DNA of 5,333 nucleotides, from contig JAUXGY010000153.1 in NCBI GenBank assembly GCA_030621805.1, positions 1 to 5,333 of the forward strand. Reading direction: 5' to 3'. Shown piece after piece: positions 1-5,333 of the stretch; position 1 is the first letter of the stretch; each line of letters starts with the position of its first letter. The translations under genes and the position numbers were made by a program. This stretch comes from Kiritimatiellales bacterium (lineage in GTDB: Bacteria > Verrucomicrobiota > Kiritimatiellia > Kiritimatiellales > Pontiellaceae). The notes below the pieces were generated by a model. The model made no database searches. It saw nothing but the letters and a program-made list of their open reading frames with translations, and had not been told where the DNA came from.

Positions 1-987
1 ATGGCGGGGTACGATCTCGACCGCATGCGGGCCATCATCGATGGCCGCGTGCAGATTGCGGGTTGCACGACAACCTTTGAGGTGGCAGGCATTGGGGATA
101 TGAACACCCATATCTTCAGCGGTCCCGGCACGCGCGACGTTACTGAAATCGGCCTGCATCCATTCATGCTCGCCTATGCCAACGAAGGCTTCCGCGACTA
201 CACCTTGCTTCCTGTCTTTCCGCTGCGCCTCTTCCGACACAAGAGCATCTTTATCCGCGCCGGTAGCGGAATCAAAAGGATTGAGGATCTGAAGGGGCGG
301 AAGGTTGCAACACCGGGCTACTCGTCCACCTCGCTCACCTGGATCCGCGGCATTGTTGAACACGAACATGGCGTCAGCCCCAAGGAGATCCAATGGGTGA
401 TTTCCAAGAAGGATTCCGGGGCCGAGGCTGCCGGGAAAATCTCGAAGCAGGAACAGGTTTTGCCGAATGGTATTCCCTTCAGCTATGGCCCCGAAGGAAT
501 GGATGAGTCGGATCTGCTGGTCAATGGCGAGGTAGACACCCTGTTCCATGCCGCGGAGCCGAAAGCCTATGTCCAAGGCGATCCGCGCATTCAGCGGCTC
601 TTTCCCGACTACCGCACCGTCGAAAAGGCCTACTTTAAAAAAACCGGCATTTTCCCCATTATGCACGCCGTAGCTTTGCGTAAGGAGACGGTTAGTCAAA
701 ATCCCTGGCTGCCCAAAGCGGTGTTCAAGGCTTACTCGCAATCCAAAGCGGCCTCCTTCGATTACATGAAAAAATATGGATGGGTGAAGGAGTCGCTCCC
801 ATGGTTCGGGCAGGAGTTTGAGGAAACCAAAGCGGCGATGGGCGAGAACTATTGGCCCTACGGCATTGAGCCCAACCGCAAGGCACTCGAAACCCTGTTC
901 CAGTATTCACATGAGCAGGGCTTGGCCTCGAAACAACTGACCATCGAAGAGCTCTTCGAGCCTTCGATGTTGGAACGGGTTGAATAA
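1..987 (+). CDS. 4,5-dihydroxyphthalate decarboxylase-family protein (N-terminus possibly clipped)
   Basis: The 328 visible residues match the family annotated as 4,5-dihydroxyphthalate decarboxylase (phthalate degradation; yields protocatechuate), which has the fold of type II periplasmic binding proteins. Family blocks recognised by eye are YDLDRMRAIIDGRV (4-17), LLPVFPLRLFRH (69-80), the IEDLKGRKVATPGY stretch (94-107), WIRGIVEHEHGV (114-125), RLFPDYRTVEKAYFKKTGIF (199-218) followed by PIMHAVALRK, and the C-terminal block WPYGIEPNRKALETLFQYSHEQGL (285-308) with LTIEELFEP (313-321). No signal peptide is visible, so the product appears cytoplasmic. Relatives usually have several residues before the YDxxR motif, so the ATG at base 1 may be internal and the true start just upstream. 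No other phthalate or aromatic-pathway gene lies nearby, so the substrate may differ. Family membership is secure; the decarboxylase reaction is only inferred. The gene ends in TAA and is followed by a large inverted repeat. Confidence 0.85.
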   Translation: MAGYDLDRMRAIIDGRVQIAGCTTTFEVAGIGDMNTHIFSGPGTRDVTEIGLHPFMLAYANEGFRDYTLLPVFPLRLFRHKSIFIRAGSGIKRIEDLKGRKVATPGYSSTSLTWIRGIVEHEHGVSPKEIQWVISKKDSGAEAAGKISKQEQVLPNGIPFSYGPEGMDESDLLVNGEVDTLFHAAEPKAYVQGDPRIQRLFPDYRTVEKAYFKKTGIFPIMHAVALRKETVSQNPWLPKAVFKAYSQSKAASFDYMKKYGWVKESLPWFGQEFEETKAAMGENYWPYGIEPNRKALETLFQYSHEQGLASKQLTIEELFEPSMLERVE

Positions 988-1019
988 GAAATAATCTACA
1001 GAAATAGGGTAGGAAACAG

Positions 1020-1101
1020 TATTGGCAACGAATGAATGTAAAGCAACGAATGGGGGGCAGAGAGATTATATTAGTTGCTTTACATTCATTCGTTGCTAGT
1101 G
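1020..1101. repeat. Perfect 23-bp inverted repeat with 26-nt loop
   Basis: Bases 1025-1047 are the exact reverse complement of 1074-1096 (23 of 23). Allowing G-T pairs and two further Watson-Crick pairs, the stem extends outward to about 1020/1101. The loop (1048-1073) holds a run of six G (1052-1057). The left side carries a nested direct repeat, GCAACGAATG at 1025-1034 and again at 1043-1052. GTTGC recurs at 1074, 1092 and 1103. The element lies 37 nt after the stop of the first gene. As RNA it would form a very strong hairpin able to block 3' exonuclease or slow polymerase, but no T-tract follows directly, so a classical intrinsic terminator is not supported. It could also be a REP- or MITE-like repeat; that needs copies elsewhere in the genome. 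Confidence 0.93.
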
Positions 1102-1103
1102 GG

Positions 1104-1131
1104 TTGCTGTTGGGTCGTTTCTCTTTATATT
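1104..1131 (+). promoter_or_regulatory. Candidate sigma70-type promoter for the Omp85-like gene
   Basis: TTGCTG (1104-1109) and TATATT (1126-1131) are separated by 16 nt. The -10 matches TATAAT at five of six positions; the -35 matches TTGACA at only three. It would start transcription around 1138, giving a leader of roughly 35 nt before the ATG at 1172. The -35 part touches the right edge of the inverted repeat. The match is weak and the organism's promoter consensus is unknown, so this is a suggestion only. Confidence 0.25.
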
Positions 1132-1171
1132 AACCTCTTGTTAAAATTCCTAAACCCCATAAACTAATCCC

Positions 1172-2446
1172 ATGCGAAATCCCACAATCCTATTGCGAGC
1201 CATCGGCCTGATCCTGCTTTTCCAAACCTTGGAAGTATCGGCGCAATATAAGATTCGCGAGGGAGATGAGGCGGGCGAGTTAAAGAGCCATACGATCATT
1301 GTTCCCTATGCCTTTTCGACGGAAACCCTCGGGTTTGGTGTGGGTCTTGGTGGATCCTACGGGCCGAAGGGGCAGAGCTATTATTATGGAACGGTCTATG
1401 GCACCGACAATGGCTCCGCCTTTGCGATGCTGGGGGGAAACAACCTGCGGCTTCCAGGAAGTGATCGGCTCCATATTCGCCCTACACTCATGCTTGGGCA
1501 TTATACCCACATGCGTATCTTTGTTGGGAATAACAACCCAGACGATCCCACTGAACGTGCCGGTTCCAATGCATCGAGTCCCGATAATTATCTGGAGGAA
1601 AATGCTCGCGATGTGATTTTGGACCTGGAGTTTCGCTACACCCTTCCGTGGGGGCACTATCGCGACACTGCCGTCCATACCTATATCACCCAAAACGGGA
1701 TACTGAAGGAAAGTCCCAGCGGTGCGGAATCAATGAATCCGCTCAAAAGTGGACAGTCGACTCTTCTGTTCCGCCCCTATTACCGCAGGCAGTTCACCGA
1801 GGTCGAAGGCAAGGAAACCCTCTATTTCCACTTTGGCTACAAACACGATAACCGCGACTTTATCCCGAACCCGCACCGGGGTTATCTCATTAAAACCGGC
1901 ATCTCCCACGATCCCGATTGGTTGGCCGAAACCCATAAGTGGACGACTCTGGACGGAGAGATTAGCGGATATATTCCACTATGGGATGCGGACTGGAGTC
2001 GGCAACAGACATTGGCTCTTTCGGCGTGGGCCGCCTATTCCCCAACGCACGATTCGAGTTCCACTGCTGCTGATAACGGGGCTGCTCCCTACTTCACGGG
2101 TCCTACGCTCGGCGGTTTCTGGCGGTTGCGCGGGTATCCCTCCTACCGCTTTCACGATAAGGCTGCCATCTACTACGCCGCCGAATATAGGGTCATGCCC
2201 GAATGGCAGCCCTTTGGGAAAATCGGACTGCTCGACCCGTTGAAAATCCGCTGGTGGCAGATTGTGGGCTTGGTGGAGGCTGGTCGAGTTGCGCCCTCAT
2301 GGGATGTGAGCACGTTGCACAGCGACATGAAATACGATGTTGGAATTGGCCTGCGCGGCATGTTCCATGCGAGTGTTGGGCGGATTGATTTCGTCGTTTC
2401 CGATGAAGGCTTTGCCTTCTCCGCCATGCTCGGGCAGACGTTTTAG
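1172..2446 (+). CDS. POTRA-less Omp85/BamA-type outer-membrane beta-barrel protein
   Basis: This 424-residue protein begins with a signal peptide (MRNPTILLRAIGLILLFQ, cleavage likely VSA|Q after residue 24). The remaining ~400 residues read as alternating amphipathic strands rich in Tyr, Trp and Gly, the length of a 16-strand Omp85 barrel (bacterial surface antigen domain). The hallmark loop-6 motif appears as WRLRGYP (317-323; LRGY at 319-322), followed by the AIYYAAEYRVMP strand and a VGLVEAGRVAP strand typical of this family. The chain ends in an aromatic-rich strand with terminal Phe, a BAM-recognised beta-signal. Between the signal peptide and barrel there is no room for a POTRA domain (~75 residues), so it is not a full BamA or TamA. 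Such barrel-only members are known, but their roles are poorly defined. The ATG at 1172 is preceded by no clear Shine-Dalgarno; it is chosen because the signal peptide begins there. It appears monocistronic, lying between two palindromic gaps. Confidence 0.88.
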   Translation: MRNPTILLRAIGLILLFQTLEVSAQYKIREGDEAGELKSHTIIVPYAFSTETLGFGVGLGGSYGPKGQSYYYGTVYGTDNGSAFAMLGGNNLRLPGSDRLHIRPTLMLGHYTHMRIFVGNNNPDDPTERAGSNASSPDNYLEENARDVILDLEFRYTLPWGHYRDTAVHTYITQNGILKESPSGAESMNPLKSGQSTLLFRPYYRRQFTEVEGKETLYFHFGYKHDNRDFIPNPHRGYLIKTGISHDPDWLAETHKWTTLDGEISGYIPLWDADWSRQQTLALSAWAAYSPTHDSSSTAADNGAAPYFTGPTLGGFWRLRGYPSYRFHDKAAIYYAAEYRVMPEWQPFGKIGLLDPLKIRWWQIVGLVEAGRVAPSWDVSTLHSDMKYDVGIGLRGMFHASVGRIDFVVSDEGFAFSAMLGQTF

Positions 2447-2469
2447 GAAAATCATTTCATTCATTTAAC

Positions 2470-2545
2470 TGTAGCGGCGTTTCTTAGAAACGCTCCCATG
2501 CGTTGAGTCTCTCCTCCGAAAACGGTTCTAAGAACCGTCGCTACA
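2470..2545. repeat. 76-bp composite palindrome: two hairpins inside a terminal inverted repeat
   Basis: TGTAGCG at 2470-2476 pairs with CGCTACA at 2539-2545, and with one G-T pair the outer repeat can extend to ten positions each side (2470-2479 with 2536-2545). Inside are two palindromes: 2477-2493, GCGTTTCT-T-AGAAACGC (8-bp arms, one central base), and 2522-2538, ACGGTTCT-A-AGAACCGT (8-bp arms, one central base). They share the core TTCTNAGAA. The outer pairing competes in part with the inner hairpins, so either a three-way (cloverleaf-like) fold or two separate hairpins is possible. The element lies 23 nt after the Omp85-like gene and before the mscS operon. Its architecture resembles REP/BIME or MITE-type intergenic repeats. 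There is no T-tract, so terminator function is uncertain. Confidence 0.85.
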
Positions 2546-2567
2546 TCCTTCAATTATTGGAAAAGGC

Positions 2568-2597
2568 TTGCGGGTATTGACAGGCTAACGCTATTAT
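2568..2597 (+). promoter_or_regulatory. Candidate promoter for the mscS-barrel operon
   Basis: TATTAT at 2592-2597 matches a -10 box at five of six positions, with TTGCGG (2568-2573) 18 nt upstream as a poor -35. A perfect TTGACA lies at 2577-2582, but the hexamer 17 nt downstream (TCTCGT) is a poor -10, and a better one (GTTTAT, 2604-2609) is 21 nt away. A promoter between the composite repeat and the gene is expected, because the repeat separates the transcription units; the exact boxes are uncertain. Confidence 0.22.
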
Positions 2598-2624
2598 TTT
2601 CTCGTTTATCGCGCGGTGTATATT

Positions 2625-2628
2625 GGAG
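2625..2628 (+). promoter_or_regulatory. Ribosome binding site that decides the mscS-like start
   Basis: GGAG at 2625-2628 ends 9 nt before the ATG at 2638, a normal Shine-Dalgarno distance. An in-frame TTG at 2623 would overlap this site and add five residues (MEILI) ahead of an ordinary signal peptide, so the ATG is preferred. Confidence 0.6.
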
Positions 2629-2637
2629 ATATTGATT

Positions 2638-4212
2638 ATGAAACGCTGGATTTTTCTCGCAGTATGGTTGGGCTTGCCGCTTTTCGGCGTACAGGTGCAA
2701 GCACAAGAGGCCACGAACGAAACGGCCGTGGTTTTATTTCACGGAAAAGAATTATTTACGGTTTCGAGAATCTCCTCCGTTTCAGCGGAAGCGCGGGCGG
2801 AAACACTGCAGCGGCGTTTTAAACGGCAGGCAAAATCCCCGTTGGTCAATACGAAAAACTTTTCCGTGCACCATGATGATGAATTAGAGGTGAGTGTGCT
2901 TATGTCGGGTACGGAAATCCTCTGCGCAGTCTGGGAAGCGGATGCAAAACACCATAATGTTCCGAGGGAGAAGCTCGCCGAACATTGGCGCGATGAAGTC
3001 AAAAAAGGGATTGAGCAACATCGCAAGGATTATACCTCAGACGCCCTCGTGAAGGATTCTGCTTTTGCCGTGATGGCCACTCTGGTTTTTCTGGTGATCT
3101 GGTTCGTGCTTCGCCTGCTGTGTCGGAAGGAAAAAAAGGTGGTTGAGAAAAAGTTTGCTGGGCAGAAAATGTTCAAGTTTCTCGATGGCGACAGCGTGGT
3201 GACGATCAACGGAAACCTGATCAAATTCATCCGCGCGGTGGTGATGATCTGGGTCTTCGTGATCTACCTCAATTTGGTGCTTAGCTTTTTCCCGTGGACA
3301 TTCAACCTTTCGGCCAAGCTGTTTGAAATGGTCAGCACACCCATCATTAACTTTGGTCATGATTTTGTTACAAACCTACCCAACCTGTTTGCCTTATGTG
3401 TCATTGGAGGAATCGTCTGGATTGTCCTGCGCAGCCTGAAGCACATCTTTGAACAGCTTAGCGAGGGCAGAATCCGGATCAACGGATTTTACAGGGACTG
3501 GGCGGATCCAACCTACCGATTGGTTCGTATTGTGATCATTGTTTTTGCGGCCGTGGTGGCTTTTCCCTTTATTCCGGGTTCCAGTTCGCCCGCCTTTAAA
3601 GGGATCTCTATTTTCATGGGCGTGTTGCTGTCGCTGGGTTCCACCTCGGCGGTGGGAAATATTGTGGCGGGGCTTGTACTCACCTACATGCGCCCGTTTG
3701 TGTCGAACGACTTTGTCGAGATCAGTGGATTGCGGGGAACGGTGGTATCGCGCGGTACGTTTTCCACCCGCCTAAAAACGCCGACGAACGAAATTATTTC
3801 CATTCCGAATGCCTCCGTTTCGACGAACCATATTATTAACTTTAGCCGGATGGCCGAGAAAGGCGGCGTAAATGTCGGGGCAACGGTTACCATCGGCTAT
3901 GACGAGCCTTGGCGCAAAATCCATGAACTGTTGATTGCTTCAGCGGCGGGGGTTCCAGACGTGCTTGAAAACCCGCCGCCGAAGGTACTTCAACTGTCAC
4001 TGGACGACTTTTATGTGAAGTACAAGCTGATCGTGACCACGAGACATCCGGAACGCCGCTTCCCGATGCGGTCGAACCTATATCAGAACATCCAGGACAA
4101 CTTTGCCGCCGCCGGAGTCGAGATCATGTCGCCGCACTATCAGCACAACCGTAGCGGCAATGAAAGCACGGTTCCGGGAGTCGGAGAGCAAAGCGTAAAC
4201 GGGGACGATTAA
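2638..4212 (+). CDS. MscS-family mechanosensitive ion channel with N-terminal extracytoplasmic domain
   Basis: This 524-residue inner-membrane protein is a tension-gated channel that would release solutes on hypo-osmotic shock. A signal peptide (1-22, VQA|QE) is followed by an extracytoplasmic domain (~23-140) with the pattern seen in larger MscS relatives: HGKELFTV (35-42), SAEARAETLQRR (49-60), GTEI (91-94), EADA (100-103) and REKLAEHW (110-117). Predicted membrane segments lie at about 142-162, 200-220, 250-265, 294-313 and the pore-lining helix 319-351. The MscS signature then follows: YMRPFVSNDFVEI (350-362), GLRGTVVSRGTFSTRLKTP, IPN (389-391) and IINFS (399-403), leading into the cytoplasmic beta and alpha/beta domains. 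The polar C-terminal tail (~500-524) is outside the conserved domain. E. coli MscS is 286 residues, so this is a long-form member with two extra helices. Start ATG 2638 is chosen over the in-frame TTG 2623 because of the GGAG site. The next gene starts 6 nt downstream, implying cotranscription. Confidence 0.92.
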   Translation: MKRWIFLAVWLGLPLFGVQVQAQEATNETAVVLFHGKELFTVSRISSVSAEARAETLQRRFKRQAKSPLVNTKNFSVHHDDELEVSVLMSGTEILCAVWEADAKHHNVPREKLAEHWRDEVKKGIEQHRKDYTSDALVKDSAFAVMATLVFLVIWFVLRLLCRKEKKVVEKKFAGQKMFKFLDGDSVVTINGNLIKFIRAVVMIWVFVIYLNLVLSFFPWTFNLSAKLFEMVSTPIINFGHDFVTNLPNLFALCVIGGIVWIVLRSLKHIFEQLSEGRIRINGFYRDWADPTYRLVRIVIIVFAAVVAFPFIPGSSSPAFKGISIFMGVLLSLGSTSAVGNIVAGLVLTYMRPFVSNDFVEISGLRGTVVSRGTFSTRLKTPTNEIISIPNASVSTNHIINFSRMAEKGGVNVGATVTIGYDEPWRKIHELLIASAAGVPDVLENPPPKVLQLSLDDFYVKYKLIVTTRHPERRFPMRSNLYQNIQDNFAAAGVEIMSPHYQHNRSGNESTVPGVGEQSVNGDD

Positions 4213-4218
4213 GGCTCT

Positions 4219-5133
4219 ATGAACCCTATCCATCTTTGGTTTCCCGCCCTGTTTAGCGGCTTGCTGTTGTTCGCCACTGGAACCCGTGGCCAGTCGCTGG
4301 AACCCCGTCTCTATTCAAACGCGCCGGTGGGGCTCAACTTTCTGCTCGGCGGTTATGTGTTCTCGGAAGGGAACGCCATCACGGATCCGTCGGTGCAGGT
4401 GGAAGATGGACAACTTGAAGTACATTCGCCGTTTGCGGCCTATGCCCGTTCGTTCGGTCTGTGGGGCAGGTCGGCCAAGTTTGATGTCGTGGTGCCGTAT
4501 TCCTTTTTGTCGGGAGCCGCCACGGTGGGCGGGACTCCTGCATCGAGAAAAGTGGACGGTTTTGCTGATCCAAGTTTCAGGCTCTCGATGAATCTTATCG
4601 GGGCACCGGCGCTGTCGTTGGCGGAATTCAAGGACTACCGGCAAAACTTTGTATTGGGCGGAAGTCTTCAGGTATTGGCTCCCTTCGGGCAGTATGACTC
4701 CAGTAGGCTTGTGAATATTGGCACGCACCGCTGGACGGTGAAGCCGGAGTTGGGCATTTCAAAAACCTTTGGGCCGATTGCTCTGGAGCTGGCTGGGGCC
4801 ATTGCTTTCTATACCGATAACGACGACTTTCAAGGGAAGACGAAGGAGCAGGAGCCAATCTATTCGGTGCAGGGACATTTGGTGTATGCCTTTAAGAACA
4901 AGATCTGGTTTTCTATCGATTCCACGTATTATGCAGGTGGGCAGTCCACGGTTGGCGGTGTTGAAAATTCTGACTTCCAGAGTAATTCTCGGCTCGGTGC
5001 CACCTTGGCTCTGCCTGTAAATAAAAAAAATTCCGTGAAACTTTATTTTAGCTCCGGGGTCTCCACCCGAACCGGAAGCGATTTCGACACCTATGGCCTT
5101 GCCTGGCAATACCGTTGGGGCGGGGGACTTTAA
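4219..5133 (+). CDS. Outer-membrane beta-barrel transporter, PF13557 ('phenol MetA-pathway') type
   Basis: This 304-residue exported protein has a signal peptide (MNPIHLWFPALFSGLLLF, cleavage likely TRG|Q after residue 24) and a barrel-like body of ~280 residues. Family-like blocks are LEPRLYSNAPVGLNFLLGGY (27-46), the FDVVVPYSFLSG strand (88-99), DGFADPSFRLSMN (113-125), FVLGGSLQVLAPFGQYD (144-160), NIGTHRWTVKPELGISK (166-182) and the closing TYGLAWQYRW strand (291-300). These match the family named for a putative role in phenol meta-cleavage degradation; that name is weakly founded, and members are generally treated as outer-membrane porin-like or uptake proteins. It starts 6 nt after the mscS-like stop, with only a weak AAGG (4211-4214) overlapping that stop codon, so translational coupling is plausible. 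The C-terminus is GGGL, not the usual terminal Phe, with the aromatic W300 just before it. Substrate unknown. Confidence 0.82.
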   Translation: MNPIHLWFPALFSGLLLFATGTRGQSLEPRLYSNAPVGLNFLLGGYVFSEGNAITDPSVQVEDGQLEVHSPFAAYARSFGLWGRSAKFDVVVPYSFLSGAATVGGTPASRKVDGFADPSFRLSMNLIGAPALSLAEFKDYRQNFVLGGSLQVLAPFGQYDSSRLVNIGTHRWTVKPELGISKTFGPIALELAGAIAFYTDNDDFQGKTKEQEPIYSVQGHLVYAFKNKIWFSIDSTYYAGGQSTVGGVENSDFQSNSRLGATLALPVNKKNSVKLYFSSGVSTRTGSDFDTYGLAWQYRWGGGL

Positions 5134-5135
5134 CT

Positions 5136-5139
5136 AGGA
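5136..5139 (+). promoter_or_regulatory. Weak ribosome binding site for the last gene
   Basis: AGGA at 5136-5139 lies 10 nt before the ATG at 5150, in the 16-nt gap after the preceding stop. It supports the start chosen for the truncated gene and no separate promoter fits in the gap. Confidence 0.45.
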
Positions 5140-5149
5140 CGCTTCAACA

Positions 5150-5333
5150 ATGAATAAACGACTCATTTCTCTATTGGCTATTGTTGGACTACATTTTGTT
5201 ATTCCTGTTTTTGGAAATGAAAAAGGAACCACCGATGCTCCGGAACCGACCTCGGTTCTTATTAAAAATGCGATTTTGGTGGACTCCGATGGAGGGGGCG
5301 ACGATCAGGTAGTCAGTCTACTCATCAAAAACG
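5150..5333 (+). CDS. Exported protein, N-terminal fragment; possibly an amidohydrolase
   Basis: The frame is open from ATG 5150 to the window edge (61 codons plus one base), so the 3' part is missing. The first ~22 residues (MNKRLISLLAIVGLHFVIPV, then FG|NE) are a clear signal peptide with a V-x-G cleavage site. After a short polar, Pro-rich linker comes SVLIKNAILVDSDGGG, then DDQVVSLLIKN. The pattern 'vLIKNAxLVD ... LLIKNG' is the first beta-sandwich strand pair of many amidohydrolase-superfamily enzymes (imidazolonepropionase/dihydroorotase type), which suggests a secreted or periplasmic metal-dependent hydrolase. The metal-binding HxH motif would lie beyond the edge, so this is a resemblance only. 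It follows the PF13557 barrel by 16 nt and is very likely cotranscribed with it and the mscS-like gene. The existence of a coding start is well supported; the enzyme class is not. Confidence 0.65.
   Translation, partial: MNKRLISLLAIVGLHFVIPVFGNEKGTTDAPEPTSVLIKNAILVDSDGGGDDQVVSLLIKN

Noticed and set aside
1020..1101. Integron attC recombination site
   Set aside because: A long imperfect palindrome ending in GTTGC recalls attC, but the ends do not fit RYYYAAC/GTTRRRY, the stem is perfect instead of having the usual extrahelical bases, and there is no integrase or cassette array.
1025..1125. Rho-independent terminator after the first gene
   Set aside because: The stem is strong, but the bases right after it (TAGTGGGTTG) are not a T-tract, and the 26-nt loop is unusually long for an intrinsic terminator.
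1280..1693. Antisense open frame of 137 codons within the Omp85-like gene
   Set aside because: It lies wholly opposite a well-supported gene and its translation has no recognisable domain or signal; it is a frame shadow.
2470..2545. tRNA or other structured RNA gene
   Set aside because: The fold is cloverleaf-like on paper, but it has only two near-identical palindromic hairpins, with no T-loop, anticodon arm or acceptor features.
2577..2582. Perfect TTGACA as the -35 box of the mscS operon
   Set aside because: No acceptable -10 lies 16-18 nt downstream; the nearest fair match is 21 nt away, so the hexamer alone is not convincing.
4315..4728. Antisense open frame of 137 codons within the PF13557 barrel gene
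   Set aside because: Arg/His/Pro-rich translation with no family pattern, opposite a clear coding gene; treated as chance.
5023..5030. Run of eight A inside the barrel gene as a slippage or phase-variation site
   Set aside because: The run encodes Lys-Lys-Asn in a turn region, the frame continues intact to a family-like end, and a single A8 tract is common.

Overview
The window reads as a chromosomal stretch of a Gram-negative, outer-membrane-bearing bacterium. The support is two predicted outer-membrane beta-barrel proteins, an inner-membrane mechanosensitive channel made with a signal peptide, and a fourth exported protein starting at the right edge. Base composition is moderate. Intergenic spaces are short and hold elaborate palindromes, and three of four predicted signal peptidase sites are followed by Gln. 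This suggests a Bacteroidota-like or PVC-group (for example Kiritimatiellota/Verrucomicrobiota-like) organism. That placement is inference; there is no marker gene in the window. All genes are on the + strand.

Layout: (1) 1-987, a 4,5-dihydroxyphthalate decarboxylase-family protein with a type II periplasmic-binding-protein-like fold, probably missing a few N-terminal codons at the window edge. (2) 988-1171, a gene-free gap with a perfect 23-bp inverted repeat around a 26-nt loop and a weak candidate promoter. (3) 1172-2446, a barrel-only (POTRA-less) Omp85/BamA-type outer-membrane protein. (4) 2447-2637, a gap with a 76-bp composite palindrome: two near-perfect hairpins enclosed by a terminal inverted repeat, like a REP or MITE-type repeat. 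(5) 2638-4212, an MscS-family mechanosensitive channel with a signal peptide, an N-terminal extracytoplasmic domain and five predicted membrane segments. (6) 4219-5133, a PF13557-type ('phenol MetA-pathway') outer-membrane barrel. (7) 5150 to the right edge, the start of an exported protein whose N-terminus faintly resembles an amidohydrolase.

Genes 5-7 are separated by 6 and 16 nt and very probably form one operon. It would place an inner-membrane tension-gated channel, an outer-membrane barrel and a periplasmic enzyme under common control. The first two genes are each bounded by a palindromic gap and look like separate transcription units. No phage, transposase, CRISPR, toxin-antitoxin or defence gene is visible. 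The most unusual material is the two intergenic palindromes and the gene order of the last three genes, not a new multi-gene system.
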